Positions 1-9,155 of a DNA stretch of 64,000 nucleotides are shown here, in pieces (the stretch's first letter is position 1; every line of letters begins with the position of its first letter). Location of the stretch: contig JAVJSN010000017.1 in the NCBI GenBank assembly GCA_040219355.1, positions 62,001 through 126,000 of the forward strand, in the 5' to 3' direction. Origin of the DNA: MH13 sp040219355 (lineage in GTDB: Bacteria > Pseudomonadota > Alphaproteobacteria > Rhizobiales > MH13). The notes beneath the pieces are model-generated. The model did not search any database and was not told the DNA's origin. It saw only the letters and a list, made by a program, of their open reading frames with translations. The position numbers and the translations under genes were made by a program.

Positions 1-1236
1 GATCTTGATGGGCGTTTGGTGGAGAATGTCATCCATTTTGCCCGCGCCCTTCGCAAGGCAGGCATTCGTGTTGGCACGGCACAAGTGGAAACCGCGCTGC
101 GTGCCGTTGAACAAGCCGGGTTCACCAGCCGCGTCGATTTCTATCACACGCTGCGCGCGACCATGGTCCACCGCTCCGACCAGTTGGACGTGTTCCACCA
201 GGTTTTTGCGATGTTCTGGCGTGACCCAGAATTTTTAAACGCGATGATGCATATGCTTTCGCCGCAACTGCAAGATACCGCGCCACCGAAAAAACGCGAT
301 GCCGGTGCCCGTCGGGCAGCCGACGCGTTGGGCGATCCGCCACCACCACCGCAAGATCTGCCGGAAGAAAACCAAGTTGAAACCGAGGCGGCACTGAGCT
401 GGTCAGCGCTTGAGGTGATGCGCTCCAAAGATTTTGAACAAATGTCGGCTGCCGAACTACGCGAGGCTGAAAAAGCCATTGCCACGCTTTCGTTGGATGC
501 GCCCCCGCTTGCCTCACGCCGCCTTCGCCCAACCACACGGCGCGCCCGCCCAGACGCACGCGCGACAATGCGTGCCTCCATGCGCCGTGGCGGGGAAATG
601 GTGCGTATCCTACAGCGCGCGCCAGTGGTTCGCCCGCCTGATTTGGTGGCGATCTGCGATGTCTCCGGCTCAATGGCCACTTATGCCCGTATGGTGATGC
701 GCTTTCTGCACGCGCTGGCACACGCCCCGTCTAACGAGTGGAACACACTCCACGCTTTCACCTTTGGCACCGAACTCACCAACATATCCCGCGCCATAGC
801 GCGCGGCGATGCTGATGCGGCGCTGGAGCATGTGGGCCAAGAGGTGCGCGACTGGGAGGGCGGCACACGCATTGGGCCGGCACTGGAACAGTTCAACAAG
901 CGTTGGAGCCGCCGTGTGCTGGGGCGCGGCGCGGTGGTGTTGCTCATCACCGATGGGTTGGAGCGCGATGATCTTGAGCTTCTGGATTTGCAGATGAAGC
1001 GTCTCGCGCTCTCCTCACGCCGCCTTATCTGGCTCAACCCGTTGCTGCGCTGGGATGGGTTTGCGCCCGTGGCTGGCGGTATACGCACGATGCTGCCGCA
1101 CGTGGATAGTCTGCATGCATGCCATTCCCTCAACTCGCTGACGGAACTGGCGCAAGCCTTAAACCTGCCCACCAAACAAGCAACAATGCGGCTCAATAGT
1201 GCGCCGCAAAATAATGGTGCAGTGCATCCAGTCTAA
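1..1236 (+). CDS. coxE: CoxE-like VWA domain protein (5' end cut by window edge)
   Basis: The reading frame is open from the first base of the window and ends at a TAA at 1234-1236, so the true start probably lies upstream. The visible protein has an alpha-helical N-terminal region, an acidic proline-rich linker and a C-terminal von Willebrand A domain with a MIDAS motif DVSGS at about codons 220-224. This is the layout of the CoxE family, which works with a MoxR-type ATPase (CoxD) to mature the Mo/Cu site of CO dehydrogenase and related hydroxylases in the cytoplasm. CoxG, CoxS, CoxL and CoxM follow on the same strand, which supports the call. Family membership is clear; its exact maturation role here is inferred. 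A TTG at 16 or GTG at 19 would be internal starts and neither has a good Shine-Dalgarno. Confidence 0.85.
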   Translation, partial: DLDGRLVENVIHFARALRKAGIRVGTAQVETALRAVEQAGFTSRVDFYHTLRATMVHRSDQLDVFHQVFAMFWRDPEFLNAMMHMLSPQLQDTAPPKKRDAGARRAADALGDPPPPPQDLPEENQVETEAALSWSALEVMRSKDFEQMSAAELREAEKAIATLSLDAPPLASRRLRPTTRRARPDARATMRASMRRGGEMVRILQRAPVVRPPDLVAICDVSGSMATYARMVMRFLHALAHAPSNEWNTLHAFTFGTELTNISRAIARGDADAALEHVGQEVRDWEGGTRIGPALEQFNKRWSRRVLGRGAVVLLITDGLERDDLELLDLQMKRLALSSRRLIWLNPLLRWDGFAPVAGGIRTMLPHVDSLHACHSLNSLTELAQALNLPTKQATMRLNSAPQNNGAVHPV

Positions 1237-1337
1237 CGTTGCATAAGCAACCGTGGTCTTGCGCCGCGTTGTCGCTTGATTTCTTCTCTTCAGAAGATAC
1301 GCTCCCGATAACGAGACCAAGATCGGGAGGTTTTGCA

Positions 1338-1799
1338 GTGGACATGCAAGGTGAACACCGCATCGCTGCACCGCGTGAAGCGGTGTGGGCGGCGCTGAAC
1401 GACGACGACGTTTTGCGGGCCTGCATCCCCGGCTGTGAAAGCCTAGAAAGAACCTCAGATAACGAACTCCATGCCGTTGTGGTGCAGAAGATTGGCCCGG
1501 TAAAAGCTCGCTTTGAGGGCGAGGTGGAGTTGGTCAACATCAATGCGCCGGAAAGCTACACCATTCAGGGTGAAGGCAAGGGCGGCGTGGCCGGTTTCGC
1601 CAAAGGCGGCGCTGACGTCTTCCTGACGGAAGAAGATGGCGAGACCCTTCTTTCCTATACGGTGCACGCCATGGTTGGCGGCAAAATCGCTCAGCTTGGC
1701 AGCCGTCTGATCGACTCCACGGCCAAGAAGCTGGCGGGCAAGTTTTTTGATAATTTCCAGGCTCACTTAAACCCTGAGCCTGTCGAAGAAACCGCCTGA
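1338..1799 (+). CDS. coxG: CoxG-family SRPBCC protein
   Basis: This 153-residue protein has the carbon monoxide dehydrogenase subunit G fold (SRPBCC, a START-like hydrophobic pocket). The N-terminal pattern GEHRIAAPREAVWAALND and the CIPGCESL stretch near residue 35 are typical of CoxG. In the CO dehydrogenase system CoxG is thought to help recruit the enzyme to the membrane. I chose the GTG at 1338 because GGGAGG (1325-1330) sits 7 bases upstream; ATG 1344 is the alternative, and the frame stays open back to 1239 without another ribosome-binding site. It lies between coxE and coxS on the same strand and is probably cotranscribed. A C-terminal membrane-anchor helix, present in some CoxG proteins, is not visible, so membrane binding is uncertain. 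Confidence 0.85.
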   Translation: MDMQGEHRIAAPREAVWAALNDDDVLRACIPGCESLERTSDNELHAVVVQKIGPVKARFEGEVELVNINAPESYTIQGEGKGGVAGFAKGGADVFLTEEDGETLLSYTVHAMVGGKIAQLGSRLIDSTAKKLAGKFFDNFQAHLNPEPVEETA

Positions 1800-1883
1800 C
1801 AAATCGGGCAGAAGAACCGCCGGGCCAACCGGCGCGGACAAAGGATGCGGGGCCAAACCCTCGCTTGATTGGGAGAAGTTTCA

Positions 1884-2354
<471 letters not shown>

Positions 2355-2377
2355 GCGAAATTTTAGGGAGAGATGAA

Positions 2378-4735
2378 ATGAGCGATGGAATTGGCGCCCG
2401 CGTAAAGCGCAAAGAAGACAAGCGGTTTCTGCTCGGCAAGGGCAAATACACCGACGATATTCGCGTGGAAAACCAGTCCTACGGGGCTTTCGTGCGCTCG
2501 CCGCACGCCCATGCACGCATCAAAGGCATTGATGCCTCCGCAGCGCTGGCCATGGATGGCGTGATCGCTGTTCATACTGGGCCAGAGCTAAAAGCGGACG
2601 GTATCGGCGACATCATCACCGGTTGGGCCATTACCTCCAAAAACGGCGAGGCGATGAAGATCGGCGCTTGGTCGCCGCTTGCCACCGAAAAGGTGCGTTA
2701 TGTTGGCGACTCCGTTGCCATCGTGATCGCTGAAACCCAGGCATTGGCGCGTCTGGCCGCCGAAGCTGTTGAGGTGGACTATGAGGTGCTTGCACCGGCC
2801 GTTGCCACGGGCAAAGCGATGAACCCAGGCCAGCCATTGGTGCATGATGAGATCGCCAACAACATGTGCTTCGACTGGGAAGTGGGTGATGAAGCCAAAA
2901 CCGATGCAGGTCTTGCAGGTGCTGCGCACATCACTGAGATCTCTCTGATCAACAATCGCCTCTCGCCCAATGCCATTGAGCCGCGCTCAGCCATTGCCGT
3001 TTATGATGATGCGGAGGATCACTACACCCTCTACTCCACCTCGCAGAATCCGCATGTGGCACGTCTGGTGTTGTCAGCATTTTACAATGTCGCGCCAGAG
3101 CACAAGCTTCGGGTGATCGCGCCGGATGTCGGTGGGGGCTTCGGCTCAAAGATCTACATCTACCCCGAAGAGATTACCTGCCTGTGGGCTTCGATGAAGA
3201 CCGGGCGCAGCGTCCGCTGGACCGCAGAGCGTTCTGAATCCTTCATGACCGATGCGCATGCGCGTGATCACGTCACATCAGCGAAAATCGGCTTTGATAG
3301 CGATGGCAAAATCGTTGGCTTCAAGGTCGACACCATCGCCAACATCGGCGCGTACGCCTCTCTGTTTGCGACCGCCACGCCGACGTATCTTTATGGTACG
3401 CTGCTTTCCGGCCAGTACGAAATGCCGGCAATCTACTGCAACGTGAAAGCGGTCTACACAAACACGGTGCCGGTGGATGCCTATCGTGGGGCAGGGCGCC
3501 CAGAAGCGACCTATGTCGTTGAGCGCATCATGGAAAAAGCGGCTCGCGAAATGAACATGGATGTGGCGGAACTGCGCCGCAAAAACTTCATTCGCGCGTT
3601 CCCCTATCAAACCGAAGTGCTGCTCGCCTACGATGCTGGTGATTTCGACGCCGTGCTCAACATGGCGCAGGAAGCAGCTGACGTTGCCGGCTTCCCTGCA
3701 CGCAAGGCAGAAGCGGCCTCGCGCGGTAAAATGCGGGGACTTGGATATTCCTGTTTCATCGAAGCCTGTGGCCTTGCGCCATCTGCAGCGGCGGGGTCAC
3801 TTGGCTCCGGCGTTGGGCTTTGGGAATCCGCTGAGGTTCGGGTGAACCCGGTGGGCACCATTGAAATCCTCACCGGTGCGCACAGCCACGGCCAAGGTCA
3901 TGAAACGACGTTTGCCCAGCTGGCCGCCGATCGGTTCGGCATACCTATCGACAATGTCGCCATCGTTCACGGCGACACCGACAAGGTGCAGTTCGGCATG
4001 GGTACCTACGGTTCGCGGTCTGGCCCGGTGGGCATGTCAGCGGTGATGAAAGCGCTCGATAAGGTTGAAGCGAAGGTGAAAAAGATCGTCGCCCACAGCC
4101 TGGAAGCGGCAGAGGATGACATCGTCATCGAAGGAGGTGAGGCAAAGATTGCAGGCACCGACAAAAAGATGGCATGGCACGAGATCGGCCTTGCAGCTTA
4201 TATGGCGCACAATTTGCCAGAAGGCATGGAGCCCGGCCTCAAAGAGACCAGCTTCTTTGATCCGGTGAATTTCTCTTTCCCCTCTGGTTGTTTCATCTGC
4301 GAGGTCGAGATCGATCCAGAAACCGGCGTCACGCAGATCGTCCAGTTCGTGGCCGCCGATGATTTCGGCACCATCATCAATCCGATGATTGTAGAAGGCC
4401 AAGTGCATGGCGGCGTCACCCAAGGCATCGGTCAAGCACTGATGGAAGGCGTTGTCTACGATGATGATGGCCAGCTGCTCACAGGCTCATACATGGACTA
4501 CACCATGCCGCGCGCTGATGACGTGCCCAGCTACACCATCGGCCATGGCTGCACCCCATCTCCCAACAATCCGCTGGGTTTGAAGGGCTGTGGCGAGGCC
4601 GGTGCCATCGGTTCACCGGTCGCTGTCATCAACGCCATTGTCGATGCCATCGGTACCGATGTTGAAATGCCAGCAACGCCAAGCCGCGTGTGGGCCGCCA
4701 TTCAATCCTCAGCCATGCCGCAAGCAGCGGAGTAG
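2378..4735 (+). CDS. coxL: Form II CoxL-like molybdopterin-binding large subunit
   Basis: This 785-residue protein is the catalytic subunit of a xanthine-oxidase-family hydroxylase. It starts at ATG 2378 behind AGGGAG (2365-2370). The active-site loop reads AYRGAGRPE (residues 368-376). That is the form II signature; true CO-oxidising form I enzymes have AYRCSFR, whose Cys binds copper. The catalytic Glu lies in GCGEAGAIG (Glu740). The protein should bind molybdopterin cytosine dinucleotide and form an (LMS)2 complex with CoxS and CoxM. Because the copper-binding Cys is missing, CO may not be the main substrate. Some form II carriers were reported to oxidise CO, but the real substrate of this branch is generally unknown. 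Databases will often call it xanthine dehydrogenase family or carbon monoxide dehydrogenase large subunit. Confidence 0.93.
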   Translation: MSDGIGARVKRKEDKRFLLGKGKYTDDIRVENQSYGAFVRSPHAHARIKGIDASAALAMDGVIAVHTGPELKADGIGDIITGWAITSKNGEAMKIGAWSPLATEKVRYVGDSVAIVIAETQALARLAAEAVEVDYEVLAPAVATGKAMNPGQPLVHDEIANNMCFDWEVGDEAKTDAGLAGAAHITEISLINNRLSPNAIEPRSAIAVYDDAEDHYTLYSTSQNPHVARLVLSAFYNVAPEHKLRVIAPDVGGGFGSKIYIYPEEITCLWASMKTGRSVRWTAERSESFMTDAHARDHVTSAKIGFDSDGKIVGFKVDTIANIGAYASLFATATPTYLYGTLLSGQYEMPAIYCNVKAVYTNTVPVDAYRGAGRPEATYVVERIMEKAAREMNMDVAELRRKNFIRAFPYQTEVLLAYDAGDFDAVLNMAQEAADVAGFPARKAEAASRGKMRGLGYSCFIEACGLAPSAAAGSLGSGVGLWESAEVRVNPVGTIEILTGAHSHGQGHETTFAQLAADRFGIPIDNVAIVHGDTDKVQFGMGTYGSRSGPVGMSAVMKALDKVEAKVKKIVAHSLEAAEDDIVIEGGEAKIAGTDKKMAWHEIGLAAYMAHNLPEGMEPGLKETSFFDPVNFSFPSGCFICEVEIDPETGVTQIVQFVAADDFGTIINPMIVEGQVHGGVTQGIGQALMEGVVYDDDGQLLTGSYMDYTMPRADDVPSYTIGHGCTPSPNNPLGLKGCGEAGAIGSPVAVINAIVDAIGTDVEMPATPSRVWAAIQSSAMPQAAE

Positions 4736-4746
4736 GGAGACCCATT

Positions 4747-5544
4747 ATGTACGCAGCCAACTATCATAAGCCATCCTCGCTCAGCGAAGCGGTCTCGGCC
4801 CTGTCCTCCAACGAAGACGCCAAGGTGTTGGCTGGTGGGCAGACCCTTCTGCCAACCATGAAGCAGCACCTGGCCGCACCCTCCGATCTGGTGGACATCC
4901 GCGCCATCGACGGGATGGTCGGCGTGTCGGTTTCCGGTGACACGGTGACCATTGGAGCGGCCACCACCCACGCCGACGTTGCATCCAACGCTGATGTGCA
5001 AGCGCATATTCCTGCGCTGGCATCGCTGGCCGAAGGTATCGGTGACCCAGCGGTTCGCCATATGGGCACCATCGGCGGTTCCATCGCCAACAACGATCCT
5101 GCAGCGGACTATCCCTCTGCCGTTCTCGGCCTCGGCGCGACGGTGGTGACATCCAAGCGTGAGATCGCAGCCGATGAATTCTTCAACGGCATGTTTGCCA
5201 CTGCGCTGGATGAGGATGAGATCATAACAGCGGTGAAATTCCCCAAACCCGTCAAGGCGGCATACGCGAAGTTCCCAAACCCTGCCTCTCGCTATGCGAT
5301 GGCTGGCGTGTTCGTGGCACAAACGGGCAGCGGCGTGCGCGTTGCCGTTACTGGAGCGGGCGCGGATGGAGTGTTTCGGCATGGAGGAATGGAAGCAGCT
5401 TTGGCCAGCGACTTCTCAACCTCAGCCGTTGATGGTGTTACGGTTTCAGCCGATGGTATGCTTTCGGACATCCATGGCGATGCGACCTATCGGGCCAATC
5501 TGGTGAAGGTCATGACCAAGCGTGCGGTTTCAAACGCGCGTTAA
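4747..5544 (+). CDS. coxM: CoxM-type FAD-binding medium subunit
   Basis: This 265-residue flavoprotein subunit starts at ATG 4747, 11 bases after the coxL stop, with a GGGAGA site between them. The N-terminal FAD-binding PCMH-type domain shows AGGQTLLP near residue 32 and the second FAD motif TIGGSIANNDPAADYP near residue 108. The C-terminal CO_deh_flav_C domain is shorter than usual but complete to the stop. It takes electrons from CoxS and passes them to a quinone or another acceptor. It is the last gene of the S-L-M set, and a strong hairpin follows. Confidence 0.92.
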   Translation: MYAANYHKPSSLSEAVSALSSNEDAKVLAGGQTLLPTMKQHLAAPSDLVDIRAIDGMVGVSVSGDTVTIGAATTHADVASNADVQAHIPALASLAEGIGDPAVRHMGTIGGSIANNDPAADYPSAVLGLGATVVTSKREIAADEFFNGMFATALDEDEIITAVKFPKPVKAAYAKFPNPASRYAMAGVFVAQTGSGVRVAVTGAGADGVFRHGGMEAALASDFSTSAVDGVTVSADGMLSDIHGDATYRANLVKVMTKRAVSNAR

Positions 5545-5566
5545 CACGCCCAATCATCGCTGTAAT

Positions 5567-5607
5567 AAGTAAGCCGGCGCAGGATAATATCCTGCGCCGG
5601 CTTACTT
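5567..5607 (+). terminator. Large perfect hairpin after coxM
   Basis: A 20-base arm (5567-5586) is perfectly complementary to 5588-5607, giving a very stable GC-rich stem with a minimal loop 23 bases after the coxM stop. There is no clean T-run after it, so it may stop transcription weakly, work in both directions, or protect the mRNA 3' end. The next gene, a chemoreceptor, has its own AT-rich upstream region, which fits an operon boundary here. Confidence 0.6.
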
Positions 5608-5773
5608 GTATTGAAGTTTACGTAACGTAATCAAAGTAGAGTGGATGGGACAACTGTAAAAACAGAAATTGACCGCGCATTTAGATGAAAAAAATCACTA
5701 CCGGTGGTTGTTTACTAGGGTTGCGTTAAGAAATTTCCGAAATAGGTAACGTTTCACGTAAGGGGAAGAAACC

Positions 5774-8143
5774 ATGGCCCGTATGATGCTCAACGTAAAC
5801 ATTTACACACGTATTCTCATTCTGTGTATGATCCCGCTGGTGGCGTTAATCGGACTGGGTGCTTCAAAGCTGATCAGCGAACGCAAGTATATTGCATCCT
5901 CGACATCAGTGTTGGGTGTTGCTGAACTTGCTCCGACCGTTTCTCACTTGGTGCACGAACTGCAAAAAGAGCGCGGCATGTCGGCCGGGTTCATCGGATC
6001 AGGTGGGCAAGCGTTTGCCGACACGATTGATGCGCAACGTGCACTGACTGATCGCGAGCTAGCGGCGTTTGAAACGGCGATGTCGCAAATCGAATCCGAA
6101 GCAAAGATTCACGTGATTGACGAGCCGGTACAAAGCGCGCTGACAGCGCTAAGCGCTTTGCGTGAGCGCCGCGCAAGCATTGATGCGCTCGACAGCACGG
6201 TGGGTGAGATGGCGGGCTACTATACGCCACTCATCGCTGATCTGCTGCGTGTGATATCAAGCATGACAACGGTGATTGATGATGCATCGATGTTGCGTCC
6301 AGTGCTTGCTTACATCGGCCTATTAGAGGGCAAAGAGCGCGCAGGTGTCGAGCGTGCCATGGGCACGGCAGGCTTCGGTGCCGGCACGTTTTCGGAATCG
6401 GTATACGACAACTTCATGCGCTTAGGTGCCATGCAGGAGGTGTATTTCGACATCTTCCACTTCAATGGCCACCCAGATGACATCGCGTTTTTTGATGAGC
6501 AGATGGCAGGACCTGTAGGCGCCAATGTTGAAGCCCTACGCGAGCTGGCTGCTGGCGCTCCTTTCGGTACAGACATTTCGTCGGTGACCGGCCAGCAATG
6601 GTTTGACGTGAGCACGCGCCGCATTGATGCACTCAAGCAAGTTGAAGACCGTATTGCGGAGCATTTGGTGGAGGCCGCGGCCTACAATATTGCGTATGCG
6701 CAGCGCGGCTTTTGGTTGCTTGCAGGCATGTTGGTTGCATTGATCGCGCTAACATCCCTTGTCTCCTACTTTGTGGCCAAGTCCATCGCGCCACCGATCC
6801 GCAGGCTATCAGCGACCATGCGTGTTTTGGCCAGCAACAATTTCAACATCGTTGTTGAAGATGCCTGGCGTTCTGATGAGGTCGGTGAAATGGCCAAGGC
6901 CGTTGAAGTGTTCCGCGAAAACGCGCTTGATCGCCAGCATTTGGAGCAAAAAGCCCATCATGACCGCGAACAGGAACTGCGTCGTCAGCGCCATGTGGAA
7001 AGTATTGTGAAGAGCTTCCGCGATAAAATTGCGCAGTCAACAGAGCAGGTGGCTGGACATTCCGGTGAAATGCGAGAGTTAGCCGCGCGCTTGATGAAGG
7101 TTGCGCAAAACGCAGCCAGCGAGGCGCAGACTGCGCACTCGGCCTCCAACGGCGCTTCGTCGAATGTGCAGACTGTAGCTGCCGCCACAGAGGAACTCAG
7201 CGCGTCGATCCGCGAGATCGCCGGGCAAACCGACCGCGTCAGCAGTCTGATGGATTCAGCTGCCGAACGCGCCGCTGCGACCAATGATGATGTTGGTCAG
7301 CTTTCGCAGTCGGCAGACCGTATCGGCACAGTTATTGGCCTGATCAGCGACATCGCAGAGCAGACCAACCTGCTCGCGCTCAACGCCACCATCGAGGCGG
7401 CGCGCGCAGGCGATGCTGGTAGGGGTTTTGCCGTCGTTGCTTCTGAAGTGAAGGAGCTGGCGACACAAACCGCCAAAGCAACAGAAGAGATTGCCCAACA
7501 AATCGCGGGCATCCAGAATTCAACAACGGGCACGGTGGAATCCATTCAGATGATCACCGAGTCGGTGAATGAAATCCGCCAGCTCACCACAGCGATTGCT
7601 GGAGCAGTTGAAGAGCAGGAAGCGGCAACCCAAGAGATTGCCAATTCCATCGGTGCGGCCTCCAACGGCACCGAGACCGCAGCCGATAAGGTGGCGTCGG
7701 TAAGTCAAGCCATTGACGATACGGCCTCTGAAGCCAACACCGTCAACTCGACCGCTGATATCCTGACCGAGCACTCCAAAGACTTGATGGCTCAAGTGGA
7801 AGGTTTCTTGAACGAGGTCTCCAAGGATGTCGAAGAGCGTCGCGGCGCTTTGCGCGTGAAAATGTCGGAGATTGTTGTCATTTGTGCTGCGGGTCGCCGC
7901 CGTCGCACCACGATGCTGGATGCCAGCACGAGCGGTGCCAAAGTTGGCAAAGTCGAGGGGGTCGAAGTGGGCCAGACCGTCAGCGTGCAGATGGCCGATG
8001 GCCAGACGCTGGAAGGTGTTGTGCGTCGCATTGGCGATGATGGGATCGGGATTCAATTTGCAGAGGCGATTGCAGACCCGACCTTCCTAATTGGCCAGGG
8101 CCTGGCAGACGATGCGTCATCAGGCGAGCCAAAAGCTGCCTAG
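5774..8143 (+). CDS. Methyl-accepting chemotaxis protein with NIT sensor and C-terminal PilZ domain
   Basis: This 789-residue transmembrane chemoreceptor starts at ATG 5774 behind AGGGGAAG. In order it shows a first membrane helix (about 13-32); a periplasmic region with a NIT-type nitrate/nitrite-sensing pattern (LVHELQKERGMSAGFIGSGG near residue 60); a second membrane helix (about 312-335); HAMP; the coiled-coil MCP signalling domain with the conserved tip TNLLALNATIEAARAG near residue 530; and a C-terminal PilZ domain (about 688-780). The PilZ domain keeps both c-di-GMP-binding motifs, RxxxR (in RRGALR) and DxSxxG (DASTSG). It should therefore signal to CheA and also respond to c-di-GMP. 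The ligand is inferred from the domain only. It has its own upstream region and terminator and is probably monocistronic. Confidence 0.92.
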   Translation: MARMMLNVNIYTRILILCMIPLVALIGLGASKLISERKYIASSTSVLGVAELAPTVSHLVHELQKERGMSAGFIGSGGQAFADTIDAQRALTDRELAAFETAMSQIESEAKIHVIDEPVQSALTALSALRERRASIDALDSTVGEMAGYYTPLIADLLRVISSMTTVIDDASMLRPVLAYIGLLEGKERAGVERAMGTAGFGAGTFSESVYDNFMRLGAMQEVYFDIFHFNGHPDDIAFFDEQMAGPVGANVEALRELAAGAPFGTDISSVTGQQWFDVSTRRIDALKQVEDRIAEHLVEAAAYNIAYAQRGFWLLAGMLVALIALTSLVSYFVAKSIAPPIRRLSATMRVLASNNFNIVVEDAWRSDEVGEMAKAVEVFRENALDRQHLEQKAHHDREQELRRQRHVESIVKSFRDKIAQSTEQVAGHSGEMRELAARLMKVAQNAASEAQTAHSASNGASSNVQTVAAATEELSASIREIAGQTDRVSSLMDSAAERAAATNDDVGQLSQSADRIGTVIGLISDIAEQTNLLALNATIEAARAGDAGRGFAVVASEVKELATQTAKATEEIAQQIAGIQNSTTGTVESIQMITESVNEIRQLTTAIAGAVEEQEAATQEIANSIGAASNGTETAADKVASVSQAIDDTASEANTVNSTADILTEHSKDLMAQVEGFLNEVSKDVEERRGALRVKMSEIVVICAAGRRRRTTMLDASTSGAKVGKVEGVEVGQTVSVQMADGQTLEGVVRRIGDDGIGIQFAEAIADPTFLIGQGLADDASSGEPKAA

Positions 8144-8176
8144 CCAACCGGTCGGAGCAGAGCACTAAGAATCGTG

Positions 8177-8217
8177 GCCACCCCAGGTTTCCGAGCGACC
8201 CTGGGGTGGCTATTTTT
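8177..8217 (+). terminator. Rho-independent terminator after chemoreceptor gene
   Basis: An 11-base GC-rich arm (8177-8187) pairs perfectly with 8200-8210 across a 12-base loop and is followed by TATTTTTG. This is a classic intrinsic terminator 34 bases after the stop codon. Confidence 0.85.
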
Positions 8218-8381
8218 GCTTCCACATCCACAATTTTGTGTGGGATGTGCCTGCAACAGCAGCGCACAAAGTGGCTGCAAACGCCTGTGATGCAGGGCTT
8301 CTGAGCTTTCTCATCTTGCCCTTGCCGTATGGTGCCTCCTAGCCTTTAGCTATCAGATCGCACAGAGGGAAGGGCTCGATC

Positions 8382-9008
8382 ATGCGACGTTCAGTGCTCG
8401 TGGCGGCGTGCTTTGCGGCCAACTTATCAGCTGCTCAAGCAGCGGATGCCTACTCCTTTTCACCCACACCGATGGCCTACAATTGGACCGGGTTTCATAT
8501 CGGTGTGGTTGCTGGCGCAGCCGGTGGGCAATTCCAAAACAACGTTCCAACAAACCCTGGGCCACTGGATGAAGGTGGTGGGTTCACCGGTGGTGCCGTT
8601 GTCGGTTACACGCACCAACTCAGCCCCAATTGGGCGGCGGGTATTGAGGGTGATATTTCCTACCTCGATATCGATGCGCGCACCGGCACCGCCTCTTTTG
8701 AAGAGCAATGGATGGGCACGTTGCGCGTGCGTGCAGGTTACACGTGGGATCGCTATTTCGCCTACGCGACCGCGGGTGTCGCGATGACAAGCGTGGAGGC
8801 CGCACTGGGAACCTCGTCAAACGATGAAACCGTTGTCGGCTTAACCGTGGGTGCAGGTCTTGAGGGCCATATCACTGGCAATTGGACGGGGCGGATCGAG
8901 TATCTGTTTGTCGATGTGCCTGAAGAAACGTTCGCTGTCACCGGCGGGCCCATTGTTGGCGGCTCGCACAATCATGTTGGCCGCGTTGGTTTGTCATACC
9001 GCTTCTAA
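8382..9008 (+). CDS. Outer membrane beta-barrel protein (Omp25/porin-like family)
   Basis: This 208-residue protein has a cleavable signal peptide ending AQA at residue 20. The mature part has the pattern YNWTGFHIGVVAG, alternating amphipathic strands, the GRIEYLFVD strand and a terminal GLSYRF ending in phenylalanine, which is the signal for outer membrane barrel assembly. This is the 8-stranded OMP_b-brl family (Omp25, Omp31, RopB) of Hyphomicrobiales, usually an abundant envelope-stabilising protein. ATG 8382 follows GAGGGAAGG. It lies after the terminator at 8177 and ahead of the tiny lipoprotein gene, with which it may be cotranscribed. Confidence 0.88.
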   Translation: MRRSVLVAACFAANLSAAQAADAYSFSPTPMAYNWTGFHIGVVAGAAGGQFQNNVPTNPGPLDEGGGFTGGAVVGYTHQLSPNWAAGIEGDISYLDIDARTGTASFEEQWMGTLRVRAGYTWDRYFAYATAGVAMTSVEAALGTSSNDETVVGLTVGAGLEGHITGNWTGRIEYLFVDVPEETFAVTGGPIVGGSHNHVGRVGLSYRF

Positions 9009-9033
9009 CCGCCTGTCTTAAGGAGACGTCCCA

Positions 9034-9111
9034 TGCTTAAAGTGCGCGCTTTTATTGTCCTCACATCCCTGTCAATCGTGTTGACGGGCTGTGTCGGTGG
9101 CATGTCTTAAA
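9034..9111 (+). CDS. Very small lipoprotein (25 aa), entericidin-like size
   Basis: A 25-codon frame starts at ATG 9034 behind a strong AAGGAG site (9021-9026). It encodes a short basic start (MLKVR), a hydrophobic core and a lipobox LTGC with the Cys at residue 20, followed by only five residues (VGGMS). The lipoprotein signal is complete, so the product would be a lipid-modified hexapeptide-like tail in the envelope. It begins 25 bases after the porin-like gene on the same strand. The short size and lipobox recall entericidins, but the mature part is too short for a family assignment. Confidence 0.6.
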
Positions 9112-9155
9112 CGGCCTATCTTGGCATTGGCAGCCGCCTGTTTTGGCAGCTTACC

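Noticed and set aside
2378..4735. Bona fide form I CO dehydrogenase.
   Set aside because: The active-site loop lacks the Cys of AYRCSFR and the gene order is S-L-M rather than M-S-L.
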